A stretch of 64,000 nt of DNA from the IMG/VR virus record IMGVR_UViG_3300031857_000101, positions 1 through 64,000 of that record; one strand, 5' to 3'. Source of the stretch: a virus. The notes beneath the pieces are model-generated. The model saw only the letters and a program-made list of their open reading frames with translations. It was not told the DNA's origin and did no database searches. Positions 55,401 to 63,999 of the stretch are shown in pieces. How positions within the stretch are numbered: the first letter of the stretch is position 1; every line of letters begins with the position of its first letter. Made by a program: the position numbers and the translations under genes.

Positions 55401-58179
55401 TGCTGGTACTGGTCATGTTATAAGAATTAATGGAGTCAATCGATCTTTCTCGACAGCTTATGGAGTTCCCGGGGCAACCAACTCAATATTTTACGAACCA
55501 GTTCAAGAAGCGGTTTATGTTTATGGATCAGGAACACTTTGGGAAATTGACAATGGGGTTACTCAATCAATAACTAATGTTTCAACATATGGATTTAGAG
55601 ATATTATTTTTAATAACATCTCGGGTCTTATGAATATATCGGACTCTAGTTTTAATTATTATGATTTGGACCTATCCGATACAACTGCTGATTCTACTTT
55701 ATTAAGTAATTATGGTTATTTGGTTGTTAATCAATTTGATGGTGATGTTTATATGTCCTCTCAAGCTTTTAATACAATAGTTATATTAGACTCTCAAACA
55801 AAACAGGTATTGAATACTCAACCTTTGCCTTCTGGTACGGGAAGAATTATTTATAATCCTGAGAGAAAGACTGTTTGGGCAATTCAACCTACTTTAAATT
55901 CAGTTGTAGAAGTATCAGTTGAGTTGAACAACCAAATAAATCCATTACCTCTAACGTTTTCTAATATTGAGGATAATGTTTATGGAACTTTAGATCCAAA
56001 TTATGAACCAAGAGAAAGTATTTGGTTAAAGACTAGAGATTATTTTAGAAGACCACGTGAAAATTTTGAAGGTGATGTTTCTGTAAAATACTACTGGAAG
56101 TGGCTAAGTGATGAAGTTCCTGAGTTTTTTATATATGATTTTTCAGGAGAACAATTAGCTACTACTGGTGTCTATGCTTATAGTGGAGAAAAACCTCTAA
56201 AAAATGCAGTTTTAAATAGAAATATAAATAAAGATATAACTAAAGTTTCTTATTCTGCTTATCAACAAACAATATTTGATAAGGTTGAATATACGTTAAG
56301 TTACGTAGATGATGAAGATGATGTATCTTCAGCTCCTCAGGCTTTAGAGTTATTTTTAGGATTTAAAGCTGATAATGAAGGAGCTTTACGTTCTGTTTTA
56401 CAACTTTATAAAAAAGAAGAAATTGAATTTGATATTATTTCAGATTCACTTACAAATATAACTTTTGAAACAATAGATATAGAAAACGTAACTGATAAAA
56501 GAGGTAGAATTTTTATAAATGAAACATCTTCTGTCAATTTTACGGGTAGAGGATTAAAACCTGGCCAGCATTTGGTAATCTATGTCAAAGATACTTCTAA
56601 TGTTAAAAATCAATATATTTCTGATAATAATGCGATTATAGTTAAAATAAGAGAGGTTTATACAAAGATTTTAATTGTAGATTTTTTCAACATCGATGTT
56701 GATATTTTAGAAAATGAAAATACAGTTTTGACCAACTATCCACAGTATGGTAAAACAACTTACCTAAAAACAAATTTTAGAGTTAGAGATAGAGAAATAG
56801 GAAGATTCATTACTTGGGGTCAAACTGAAGAAGAAGATATTAGATTTAAAACCGAATTAGGGAATATAGGAAAACTCATAAATCCAGATGAAGTCTTTAT
56901 TTTTAAAGAATATGATATTAATGAAGGTGGTATAGATTGGATGTATCTTAATAAGAAGAGAAAAGAGATGTTGATGGTTAGAAATGTAATTTATCCATAC
57001 ATAGGTTCTTATAAGTCATTAATTAATGCAATCAATTATTTTGGATATAATGATTTGCAATTGAATGAATATTATCGAAATAAAGATGTTAATTCAAAAG
57101 AATTTGGAAAACTCTTTAAAGTGGAGATTCCGGATATATTCGATAATACTATAAAGGGGTGGAATGAACAAGATTTTCTGATAAAATATCTACCAAGTGA
57201 TAATTATGAAGAGACAAACATGTTCAATCTAACTTATTTCATAACCGATAAAGAGGGAAATTATATTCTCAATTATAGCTTAGATGAAATCATTATAAAA
57301 CTACAAGGTTTAAAATATTGGCTAAAAAGAAATATTATTCCTTTAACTCATAAAATACTTGATATTACAGGAAGAGCTTTCTTTACTGGAGGTAACCAAA
57401 TAACTCATCAAACTTATGACATGAGAATAATTAAAATTAGTGATGAAATGTCACCGGTAACCTTTAAAATGAATGAGGCTTATTTGCATCCGGTTAATTC
57501 TGGTTCTACTGTTTATAATTGTGTTTTAGATTTCTATAATATATTACCTGGTACAAATCAGATTAATGAGTTTTTACCAAATCCAAAACCATATTATAAT
57601 TCTAAAGTTTCTGTTCCTGAGTTATATGATATTAAAATTAGAACTTATAAAATATATAAAGAATGGGCTCCATATGTTACCTATAATAAAGGTGATAAGG
57701 TAGCTTATTTTGATAAAATTTATGAATCACAAATTGATAACAATAGAATAAAAAATCCTAGAAGATTCGAGAATGTTAGTACCTGGGATGAATTCTCAAC
57801 TTATGAATCAACATCTACGGTTGAATGGGAGAGAGATTATTATGTTTATAGTGGACTTGGTGATCCAAATTCTACTGTTATTCCGAATTTAGATCCAACA
57901 AATTGGTTGAAGATTACAGAATGGAAACAAATTGATTTAGAACCAGTTCAGACTTTAACTGAAACAAGACCTGGTGAAGAACTTACACCTTATAACTTTA
58001 CTGTAGATTCAAATATCGACCCATTCTTAGTTATTGAGGTTAGCTCTCATAATGGATATGGTAGTGTGTATAGAGATAAAAAGAATTATTATCTTAAAGG
58101 AACAAAAGATTTACAAGAGCCATATAGGTATATTGATCCAATTGGGCCTTTTGTGCCTATCACTCCAGTTTATACATAA
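52435..58179 (+). CDS. Giant baseplate/tail structural protein with beta-propeller and carbohydrate-binding-like modules
   Basis: A 1914-residue protein. The N-terminal third has beta-rich repeats with 'YNNRIYQCIQAYTQSF', a chitin-binding-type (ChtBD3-like) pattern, near residue 340. Residues about 840-1170 form repeated blades ('IYCFGDGVVVIDAFLGEYI', 'LYCLSESYLWVVDPTSNLL', 'VYLTFKNNG', 'VYMSSQAFNTIVILDSQTK', 'VWAIQPTLNSVVEV'), a YVTN/NHL-like beta-propeller. Residues 1180-1700 look like baseplate wedge sequence. Near 1740 a second carbohydrate-binding-like motif occurs ('YKEWAPYVTYNKGDKVAYFDKIYES'). Flanking tail genes and size suggest a gp7/gp10-class wedge protein with host-surface-binding modules. 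No direct T4 match was recognised. Confidence 0.65.
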   Translation: MSNHKNLYFFNKEGDYLNFNYNEVEERFEGDILFHENSNDTYKTVGLYTLEHIPSFDFELPGQLTTNKFQLFNEYGFHFYGSKWATQSITTIEPVNNDPTFYTKWIYGDNFDAKFPIGTFIRFNESFTEFTNTDQIYTVVGSKPGAIMILSQMDNATFETTYQSIYTGLLSTQTPNLTPLYSISGVNAFGVYDYAVNFNNKLASWNEPDFHQKYYVGKKLNVVGSEKNDEILVVKNPNLTDATHFEYILNKSAFPQNSDLIIEVITKTDVPLVYSGEMEIQSGGIIKIIDNFNYPQSMKPGKEFKIIGSFNNNNFYTVAGIPEFDKITQATYFALQSQVIYNNRIYQCIQAYTQSFGLSEATNFVNPENTTYWSNPDYIKVEQPTFVENLLDAQLYFTTDRFYYTYGFTVSNEVTLASAAQKFKTDLDLFNVDLFYENNKLRADLKYASLYTQVNFYHTQLGSTFSVGQTRQTIERLVEVEEVLDYELNYNFSQNFRYNVVFTDIDEVGIKILINGMVYDEEVAFVFSGSTIDMERTIDRTLRSWLRRWSFRLLSLGIIVDLQYTGNSTSIFYNSILIKSQYPNVPITIEEIEVGTTAFYYIEHSKILFTNLGPYLTININDEDYGVQTIFATNSVPNISATLTAWAEEHAETLLEFGVLAGAYNTILRLDLLDADFRLDYTINTGKLNIPGIVDYKITKRLLGNEGVLVASNEVVIPQSSTVSFEQEGFATGMAFAINNTFYPWLNQDYVIQNLEPTSMNLSYQGPFWGLTGPECNTGAFAILGFNNGFGQTACTIIVPPTGGTGGPFDPTMFDPNMFSLTVYPNVYSVNTFNFSSNPGSGNFVDIEYIQLSNSIYCFGDGVVVIDAFLGEYITSILLPGNTQSIEMKFNPINSYLYCLSESYLWVVDPTSNLLITGITFSNIAQEIEINPVNGDVYLTFKNNGTPRYWTSDNLTNNPSGVIPNGGFDCSGGAMVFNDFEQDMYITSFAGTGHVIRINGVNRSFSTAYGVPGATNSIFYEPVQEAVYVYGSGTLWEIDNGVTQSITNVSTYGFRDIIFNNISGLMNISDSSFNYYDLDLSDTTADSTLLSNYGYLVVNQFDGDVYMSSQAFNTIVILDSQTKQVLNTQPLPSGTGRIIYNPERKTVWAIQPTLNSVVEVSVELNNQINPLPLTFSNIEDNVYGTLDPNYEPRESIWLKTRDYFRRPRENFEGDVSVKYYWKWLSDEVPEFFIYDFSGEQLATTGVYAYSGEKPLKNAVLNRNINKDITKVSYSAYQQTIFDKVEYTLSYVDDEDDVSSAPQALELFLGFKADNEGALRSVLQLYKKEEIEFDIISDSLTNITFETIDIENVTDKRGRIFINETSSVNFTGRGLKPGQHLVIYVKDTSNVKNQYISDNNAIIVKIREVYTKILIVDFFNIDVDILENENTVLTNYPQYGKTTYLKTNFRVRDREIGRFITWGQTEEEDIRFKTELGNIGKLINPDEVFIFKEYDINEGGIDWMYLNKKRKEMLMVRNVIYPYIGSYKSLINAINYFGYNDLQLNEYYRNKDVNSKEFGKLFKVEIPDIFDNTIKGWNEQDFLIKYLPSDNYEETNMFNLTYFITDKEGNYILNYSLDEIIIKLQGLKYWLKRNIIPLTHKILDITGRAFFTGGNQITHQTYDMRIIKISDEMSPVTFKMNEAYLHPVNSGSTVYNCVLDFYNILPGTNQINEFLPNPKPYYNSKVSVPELYDIKIRTYKIYKEWAPYVTYNKGDKVAYFDKIYESQIDNNRIKNPRRFENVSTWDEFSTYESTSTVEWERDYYVYSGLGDPNSTVIPNLDPTNWLKITEWKQIDLEPVQTLTETRPGEELTPYNFTVDSNIDPFLVIEVSSHNGYGSVYRDKKNYYLKGTKDLQEPYRYIDPIGPFVPITPVYT

Positions 58180-58210
58180 AAAAACCTCTTCAAATTGAAG
58201 AGGTTAAAAT
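58178..58210. terminator. Bidirectional terminator after the giant tail gene
   Basis: AAAAACCTCTTCAA and TTGAAGAGGTTAAAAT form a stem of about 12 bases between convergent genes ending at 58179 and 58224. Confidence 0.8.
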
Positions 58211-58223
58211 TAAGTAATTTATT

Positions 58224-58886
58224 TTAATTGTTTGGAAGAACTTGAGCCTCGATTGTTTTGGGTTTTCTTTCTTCTTTTATTACACTTTCTTCAAAAGTGG
58301 CAACCCAGTCTTGAATATCTGTTGAAAGATTTTTACCAGTCGTGTCATAGTAATTAAAAACTTTACTAATGTCTCCAATTTTTAAAAGTATTTCAGAGAA
58401 AAGAATTGCACTTTTATTAAGTCCTTTTACATTGTGTTTAGAAATTAAGTGATAAAGATAAGTAATTTCTGTCGCATTTAACTTATGACATGCCATATCG
58501 GTTGAATTTTTAAGCTTGGTGGATTTCATTTCATCAAACATTGACTTTAACTCGATTGCAAAAAATACGGTATTGACATCATATTCAAGTTTTGTTAAAA
58601 CTAAGTCTGTTAAAAAGTTTAACTGGTCTTGATTAAGATAGAAGTTATATTTTGCATCTTTAAGATTTTTTGCAAATTCTTTCCACAATTTTTGTGACTC
58701 TAAATAAAGAGAATCTTGTTCTTGATTAGATTTTCCTTTACCGTGATTATTATTTATATAATCATTTACACTTTTTATTGAATTATCCAGTTCAGTTTCA
58801 AAATTTGAGTCTATAAGTAGATATTCAGTTTCATTTACTGTAAAAGAAGTTTTTGGTTTAACAACATTTGTTTGAAAATTTTCCAT
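58224..58886 (-). CDS. Hypothetical helical protein
   Basis: A 220-residue soluble, mostly helical protein. It begins 'MENFQTNVVKPKTSFTVNETEYLLIDSNFETELD' and has a conserved-looking 'LNQDQLNFLTDLVLTKLEYDVNTVFFAIELKSMFDEM' core. No family was recognised. It is the last of five consecutive minus-strand genes (58224-63999) that appear to form one unit led by the giant hydrophobic protein, so a tail assembly role is possible. Confidence 0.55.
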   Translation of the reverse strand: MENFQTNVVKPKTSFTVNETEYLLIDSNFETELDNSIKSVNDYINNNHGKGKSNQEQDSLYLESQKLWKEFAKNLKDAKYNFYLNQDQLNFLTDLVLTKLEYDVNTVFFAIELKSMFDEMKSTKLKNSTDMACHKLNATEITYLYHLISKHNVKGLNKSAILFSEILLKIGDISKVFNYYDTTGKNLSTDIQDWVATFEESVIKEERKPKTIEAQVLPNN

Positions 58887-58909
58887 AATTTATATTTATA
58901 TTTTATTTT

Positions 58910-59155
58910 TTATCCTTTGATAACACTACTTAGTGTTATATCAAATAATTCATCTAAAGATGATAATTTGTCTTTAGCATCTGTGTATTTTTCAATCCAA
59001 AGATTGAATTCAGTCATTAGATCAGAGTGTTCTCCAATTCCTGTAAGATTGGATGAGTAAAGAGATAAATTTGCTTTAGCTTCTTCCATCTCTGCTAAGT
59101 ATTTAATTCGTAGAGCCGAGATATAATTTTTTCCTATTTCATTTGGTTTAATCAT
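58910..59155 (-). CDS. Small helical protein
   Basis: An 81-residue protein made of two or three helices ('NYISALRIKYLAEMEEAKANLSLYSS' and 'LMTEFNLWIEKYTDAKDKLSSLDEL'). It follows the upstream gene by two bases. No recognised family; size, position and composition suggest a tail chaperone or small virion protein. Confidence 0.5.
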   Translation of the reverse strand: MIKPNEIGKNYISALRIKYLAEMEEAKANLSLYSSNLTGIGEHSDLMTEFNLWIEKYTDAKDKLSSLDELFDITLSSVIKG

Positions 59156-59157
59156 GA

Positions 59158-59586
59158 TTATATAATAAATTCTTCGTCTTTAGCATCACTTTGTTGCTCT
59201 TGATATAACTCTTCTACTTTATTTGCTCTAGCAACTTTTTCTACTCCGTATTTATTTACTAAAGATGAAAAAGTATTTAGGTCTGTTTTTACTAATTTTA
59301 TTTTACCCGAATCTAAGTTAATATTTATTTTATCAATTTCTTGTTCAAATAAAATAGTTACTGACTCATCATCATAAACATTCATTAGGTCTTCATTGAT
59401 GCAAACTTTGAGTTCTTTCTGAAGAATGAAAGCGTAATCATCGGCTACTTTAGCAATCTTAATTAGGTTTTTTTGTTTGCTGTCTCCAATAAATTGGAAT
59501 TTTACAGATACGGGAAATGACTTTTTGTTGAAAACTTCAAAAAAGTCATTAGTGGTATCCTCAGATAATTCATAAAATCTATCCAT
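59158..59586 (-). CDS. Hypothetical protein
   Basis: A 142-residue alpha/beta protein: a strand-rich first half ('FPVSVKFQFIGDSKQKNLIKIAKVADDYAFILQKELKVCI' over several elements), then 'DKININLDSGKIKLVKTDLNTFSSLVNKYGVEKV' and a charged tail. No family was recognised and there is no membrane segment. It is spaced 46 bases from the membrane protein gene upstream, in the same minus-strand cluster. Confidence 0.5.
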   Translation of the reverse strand: MDRFYELSEDTTNDFFEVFNKKSFPVSVKFQFIGDSKQKNLIKIAKVADDYAFILQKELKVCINEDLMNVYDDESVTILFEQEIDKININLDSGKIKLVKTDLNTFSSLVNKYGVEKVARANKVEELYQEQQSDAKDEEFII

Positions 59587-59632
59587 TTTGTTAATATAAT
59601 TTTTTTATTATATTGTTATTTTGGGATAAAGT

Positions 59633-60052
59633 TTATAATAAGATTAAAAGTAATGCGATAATTGAAATTGATATACCTGGTATTACTCCATAATATAGAG
59701 TGTTATAATATTTTTGACTTTTGAAAAGTGAAAATCCAAAAACTAAAAGATATGAGTATTTGTCTACTTTTTGAATTTCATAAACATCATAAAGTTCTTT
59801 TAGATTTTTATTATCTAAATAGTTTGATAGTTCTGATGAGAATTGTCTTAAGTAAGTTTCTGATATTCTATCAATATCAGATTTTTTTATAGAATATGCT
59901 TCTCCTATTAATTCTTCGGGAATATTTATTACAGTATAAAGTCTTTGAGCTTTATCAACTCTTATATTGAACATAGTTTCTAGCTCAGTTTTATTCTGGC
60001 TAATAAATTTTCTGTATGTGAGAAATAATTTTAACTTTTTAAACATATCCAT
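59633..60052 (-). CDS. Hypothetical protein with C-terminal transmembrane segment
   Basis: A 139-residue protein. Residues 1-115 are soluble, with a helical start and 'LYTVINIPEELIGEAYSIKKSDIDRI' in the middle. Residues 119-139 are a hydrophobic anchor, 'YYGVIPGISISIIALLLILL', ending at the C-terminus. It lies 23 bases downstream of the giant hydrophobic-repeat gene. A tail-anchored protein next to a tape-measure candidate could take part in DNA entry across the host membrane. This is inference. Confidence 0.5.
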   Translation of the reverse strand: MDMFKKLKLFLTYRKFISQNKTELETMFNIRVDKAQRLYTVINIPEELIGEAYSIKKSDIDRISETYLRQFSSELSNYLDNKNLKELYDVYEIQKVDKYSYLLVFGFSLFKSQKYYNTLYYGVIPGISISIIALLLILL

Positions 60053-60075
60053 TATATTTTTTATTTTAAAATTGT

Positions 60076-63000
60076 TTACATTTTATCTAACGGAGGAGCT
60101 TGTTTGATTTTACCATCGGTTTGTAATGTAATAAATTCATCAATTGTAGCAGTAGATCTTGCAATCATTTTTAATATTTTATTTGTTTTTTCAACCTGTT
60201 CTGATAAATACCAAATGTTATTTTTTTGTTGAAGATTTCCCTTTAAAGCTGGACCACTATCTTCTCCCTCTTTTTTCCCACTTGCTGTTACACGAGCCAT
60301 CTCACCATCAGTTTTTCCAACTTTTTTGTTGGATGATTCTCTAACATCAATTTGTTTCCCACTCTGAATCGCATTTGTAAGCATCGCTAATTGTGAAAAA
60401 CTTTTTAAATTTAACAATTTCATTGCGAATCCTAATTTAATTAATGAGTTTGCTAATGCATCATATCCTTTTGATAAAGTTATCATTTGTTTTGCCATCT
60501 GAGTTATAGGATCGTTACCCGTTAAATTTTTAGCAGCGTCTGCTAATGATCCAAGAATACCTCCTCCTTTTGATTTTTGAAGTTCTCTAACTAATGAATT
60601 AAAATCTAATAAACTCTTTCTTATTCTTTTTACCCAGTTTTGGTCAAATTTTGTATCAAAGAATTTTTTATTTTTAGCAAATATTTTCGCAATGTTTGAC
60701 ATTTTATTTGCTACAACAATAGGATTATTTAAAATACTTAAATCTAATTCTGCTATAGATTGTGATACTCTTACAAAACTTCCAACTGCTAATTTTAAAG
60801 CCCAAGACCATTTTTTTGTTGGATAAGATTTCCAGTCAATGTTTTTATTTGAAAATTTGAGACCTACTGCAACTATAGCTCCTGCGATACTCTTAATTCC
60901 ATTTACCATTCCTTTGATGACATCATCTCCGGATGAGAACCATCCAGTATCTTCACTTAGAGCTTTGAATACCGGAGCAAAAGCTCTGATAGCTGCTCCT
61001 ACACCCTGTCCCCATTTTGCAGAAGGATAATTTCCTTTATCAAAAGTTGCTTTGTTTTTTCCAAATATTCCAGCTGCTTCCACAATACCTTTAGATATTG
61101 TTATAATTGCTTTCTTGAATTTATCGATTGAAACTCCTGAACCAAAAAGTCCTTTCTCGGCTGCTAAAATTTTATACACAGGTGCGAATGCTCCAATGGC
61201 TAATCCGACACCTTCGGCCCATTTTTTAGAAGGTCCGCCTTTATAAACCGCTTTCATGCCCGGTGCTCCAAAGAAGTTAGCAGCATCAACAATACCCTGA
61301 GAAATAGTCCTTATTGCAGCTGCGAATTTCGTAGGACTTGGTCCTGATCCAGCAAATATAGACATAATTCCACCGCTCATCAACATTTTATAAATAGGTG
61401 AAAATGCGCCTAATGCTATTGAAACACCTTCAGCCCACTTCTTAGTTGGACCTTGTTTCCAAACAGCTCCACTTTTTGCAAAAATACCAGCAACATCTAC
61501 AATTGATTGAGCAATTAGTTTTACTGCGGCTGAACCTGCTTTTATGGCAACGTATCCAAGTCCTAAACTAGATACTATTAGTAATCCTACTCCAAGAATA
61601 GCTCCTCCGAATACTAACATTAAAGATCCAACTGATGAGGCCCATTGCCAATTTGGACCTTTATTATATTTTCCTTTTGAAAGTATCTCATCTACCGCAA
61701 CAATCGTCTTTGCTATCTTTGGAACCATTTTTGTTCCTACTACAATAGCTAACGCTCCCAATCCAAATCCTGTTATAGCTAATATACCGAGAGTTACGAC
61801 CGCTGCTCCAAAAATTGCTAACAGAGCTCCTATACTCAAAATCCATCTGGCTCCTGGGAATTTATCATATTTACCTTTACCTATTATTTTATCAGTTGCT
61901 AAAATTGTCGCTGCGATTAGTATAACTGCTCCAGCTCCAGCAATCATCGCTACTGCTCCTAAGCCAAATCCTGTTATAGCTAATATACCTAAGGTTACAA
62001 CCGCTGCTCCAAATCCAGTCATTACTGCTCCAACACTTAATATCCATTTTAAACCTGGATATTTATCATATTTACCCTTACCTATTATTTTATCAGTTTC
62101 TACAATTGTCGCTGCTATCAGTAAAACCGCTAATGAGCCAGCCACCAACGCTACTGCTCCTAATCCAAATCCTGTGATTGCTAATACACCTAGTGTTACA
62201 ACTGCTGCTCCAAAAGCAGTCATTACGGTTCCAACACTTAATATCCATTTTAAACCTGGATATTTATCATATTTACCTTTTCTGATTATACCATCTACTT
62301 TAACAATTGTCTTTGCAATCATTGGGACAACTAATACTCCTGCTAAAACAGCTACTAACCCTATACCTGTCAGTGCTAAAGCTCCTAGTCCTACTATAGC
62401 AATTGCAAATCCAGTCATTACAGATCCTACACTTAGTATCCATTTTAAACTTGGATATTTATCATATTTACCTTTTCTTATTACTTTATCAACTAAAACT
62501 ATAGATAGGGCAACTAATGGAACTAGTAACATTCCTGCAGCAACCGCTGCGATTCCGATACCTGTCAATGCTATTGCTCCTAAAGCAACTACTGCTGCTC
62601 CGAATATAGTCATTGATAGTCCTACACTAAGAGACCATTTCCAACTTGGATATTTCGAATACGTTCCGGCATTCAAAATGTGAGAAGATGCCATAATAGC
62701 AGCTGCTATTAGTGGTATCATTAAAACACCTAATCCTATTGCTCCTGCTCCAACCCCTGAAGCAGCTACCGCCCCAACTAATAATACGGAAGGTAACATT
62801 GCTAATACAATAATAGCCAGTGCTACTCCAAATACTGCTATCTGTAGAATTTTTCCGAGTGCAATGTCAGCGCTCATATTTAATATGTGAGAAGAGAGCA
62901 TTATAGCAGCTGAAATTGCTACAAATACAAGTGGGAATAAGAATACTCCTTTTTTACCAAGTATTTTATCAATTATATATAAACCAGCTGCTAGTTCTGG

Positions 63001-63999
63001 CATTACATAGGACATAAGTGCGAACAATAGAGCTATTCCAAGTGCTGTCAAAAATTGTGATAGTGTTGTAGGTATAATTAAAGCCATCACCCATGATGAA
63101 AGAGTTATTGCTGTAGCGATTCCAACAAGAGTGAGTAATAAAACACTTTTCTTAATTTTTAATTTATCAAATGCTGCTATACCCAGTGCAATTTTTTCAA
63201 AATTTAATGATATAATTAAAAATATTGCGGATATTAAAATGGCTGTTATAGCTTTTCCGAAACTCATAGGTATAATTAAGGCCATAATCCAAGATGATAA
63301 AGTAATTGCGGTAGCAATTCCAACGAGTGTCAATATTAAAGCTGATTTTTTAACATTTAGTTTATCAAAGGCAGCTACTCCCAGTGCTATCTTTTCAAAG
63401 TTGAATGCTATTACTGCAAAAACACCTGCTATTAATATTGCTGTGAGTGCTTGTAGAAATCCAATTGGAGTTACAAGTAGTAAAATCCAGGATGATGCGG
63501 TAATTGCTGCTGCTATTGAAACTAATGCTAAAACTAAGGCAGTTTTTTTAACTCTTAGTCTATGAAAGACCGCTACTGCAATAAATACCTTTTCTAATTT
63601 GGATGCCATCACCGCAAACATTGCAGCAATTAAAATAGCTGTAACCATTTGTGCGAATCCAATTGGTGTTATTAGTTTTAAAATCCATGAAGACATAGTT
63701 ATTGCAACCGCCATTAGAACTAATGCTAAAGAAGCAACTAATACTTCTTTTACTTCGAGTTTTAATTTCGCTACTTTTTCAAAAGCAAAAGAAATTGCCA
63801 ATATGGCTAATCCAAGTCCAATAACAGAAAGAAAATCTATTTTACCGACTAATTTGAAAGCCATTCCTATTGCTAATACAGCAATCGCTATTAATATGAT
63901 AGTCGCTACTCCTTTTTTAAGACTACTTTCCTTTTTCTTGTCACCACCTGCTTCCTCAAAAAGTCCAGATTTTTTATCACTAGACTTTTTCTTTTGCAT
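60076..63999 (-). CDS. Giant hydrophobic-repeat protein, candidate tape measure (start may lie outside)
   Basis: 1307 residues are visible, beginning at the window's right edge with a Met (63997-63999). The true start may be upstream. Residues 1-35 are charged; residues 35-440 contain many hydrophobic helices with 'ITLSSWIMALIIP' and 'FEKIALGIAAFDKLKIKK' repeats. Residues about 440-850 are tandem 65-67-residue units of the form 'KGKYDKYPGLKWILSVG', 'GAAVVTLGILAITGFGLGAVA', 'IIGKG'. A Gly/Ala-rich helical C-terminus follows. Size, repeated hydrophobic helices and location with tail genes fit a tail tape-measure protein, which in some phages inserts into the membrane to conduct DNA. A multispanning membrane protein is the alternative. 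Confidence 0.6.
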   Translation of the reverse strand: MQKKKSSDKKSGLFEEAGGDKKKESSLKKGVATIILIAIAVLAIGMAFKLVGKIDFLSVIGLGLAILAISFAFEKVAKLKLEVKEVLVASLALVLMAVAITMSSWILKLITPIGFAQMVTAILIAAMFAVMASKLEKVFIAVAVFHRLRVKKTALVLALVSIAAAITASSWILLLVTPIGFLQALTAILIAGVFAVIAFNFEKIALGVAAFDKLNVKKSALILTLVGIATAITLSSWIMALIIPMSFGKAITAILISAIFLIISLNFEKIALGIAAFDKLKIKKSVLLLTLVGIATAITLSSWVMALIIPTTLSQFLTALGIALLFALMSYVMPELAAGLYIIDKILGKKGVFLFPLVFVAISAAIMLSSHILNMSADIALGKILQIAVFGVALAIIVLAMLPSVLLVGAVAASGVGAGAIGLGVLMIPLIAAAIMASSHILNAGTYSKYPSWKWSLSVGLSMTIFGAAVVALGAIALTGIGIAAVAAGMLLVPLVALSIVLVDKVIRKGKYDKYPSLKWILSVGSVMTGFAIAIVGLGALALTGIGLVAVLAGVLVVPMIAKTIVKVDGIIRKGKYDKYPGLKWILSVGTVMTAFGAAVVTLGVLAITGFGLGAVALVAGSLAVLLIAATIVETDKIIGKGKYDKYPGLKWILSVGAVMTGFGAAVVTLGILAITGFGLGAVAMIAGAGAVILIAATILATDKIIGKGKYDKFPGARWILSIGALLAIFGAAVVTLGILAITGFGLGALAIVVGTKMVPKIAKTIVAVDEILSKGKYNKGPNWQWASSVGSLMLVFGGAILGVGLLIVSSLGLGYVAIKAGSAAVKLIAQSIVDVAGIFAKSGAVWKQGPTKKWAEGVSIALGAFSPIYKMLMSGGIMSIFAGSGPSPTKFAAAIRTISQGIVDAANFFGAPGMKAVYKGGPSKKWAEGVGLAIGAFAPVYKILAAEKGLFGSGVSIDKFKKAIITISKGIVEAAGIFGKNKATFDKGNYPSAKWGQGVGAAIRAFAPVFKALSEDTGWFSSGDDVIKGMVNGIKSIAGAIVAVGLKFSNKNIDWKSYPTKKWSWALKLAVGSFVRVSQSIAELDLSILNNPIVVANKMSNIAKIFAKNKKFFDTKFDQNWVKRIRKSLLDFNSLVRELQKSKGGGILGSLADAAKNLTGNDPITQMAKQMITLSKGYDALANSLIKLGFAMKLLNLKSFSQLAMLTNAIQSGKQIDVRESSNKKVGKTDGEMARVTASGKKEGEDSGPALKGNLQQKNNIWYLSEQVEKTNKILKMIARSTATIDEFITLQTDGKIKQAPPLDKM
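61640..62680 (-). repeat. Tandem ~195-200-base repeats in the giant hydrophobic gene
   Basis: Five or more units encode 65-67-residue modules, each opening with a basic 'GKYDKYP' linker and ending 'DKIIGKG' or similar. Neighbouring units near 61860-62280 are very close in DNA sequence, implying recent duplication; outer units have diverged. If this is the tape measure, unit number would set tail length. Confidence 0.75.

Noticed and set aside
61544-62683. 379-residue plus-strand ORF rich in Ala, Pro, Thr and Asn
   Set aside because: Antisense to the repeats of the giant hydrophobic gene. The composition is what the reverse complement of that repeat gives, and there is no promoter.
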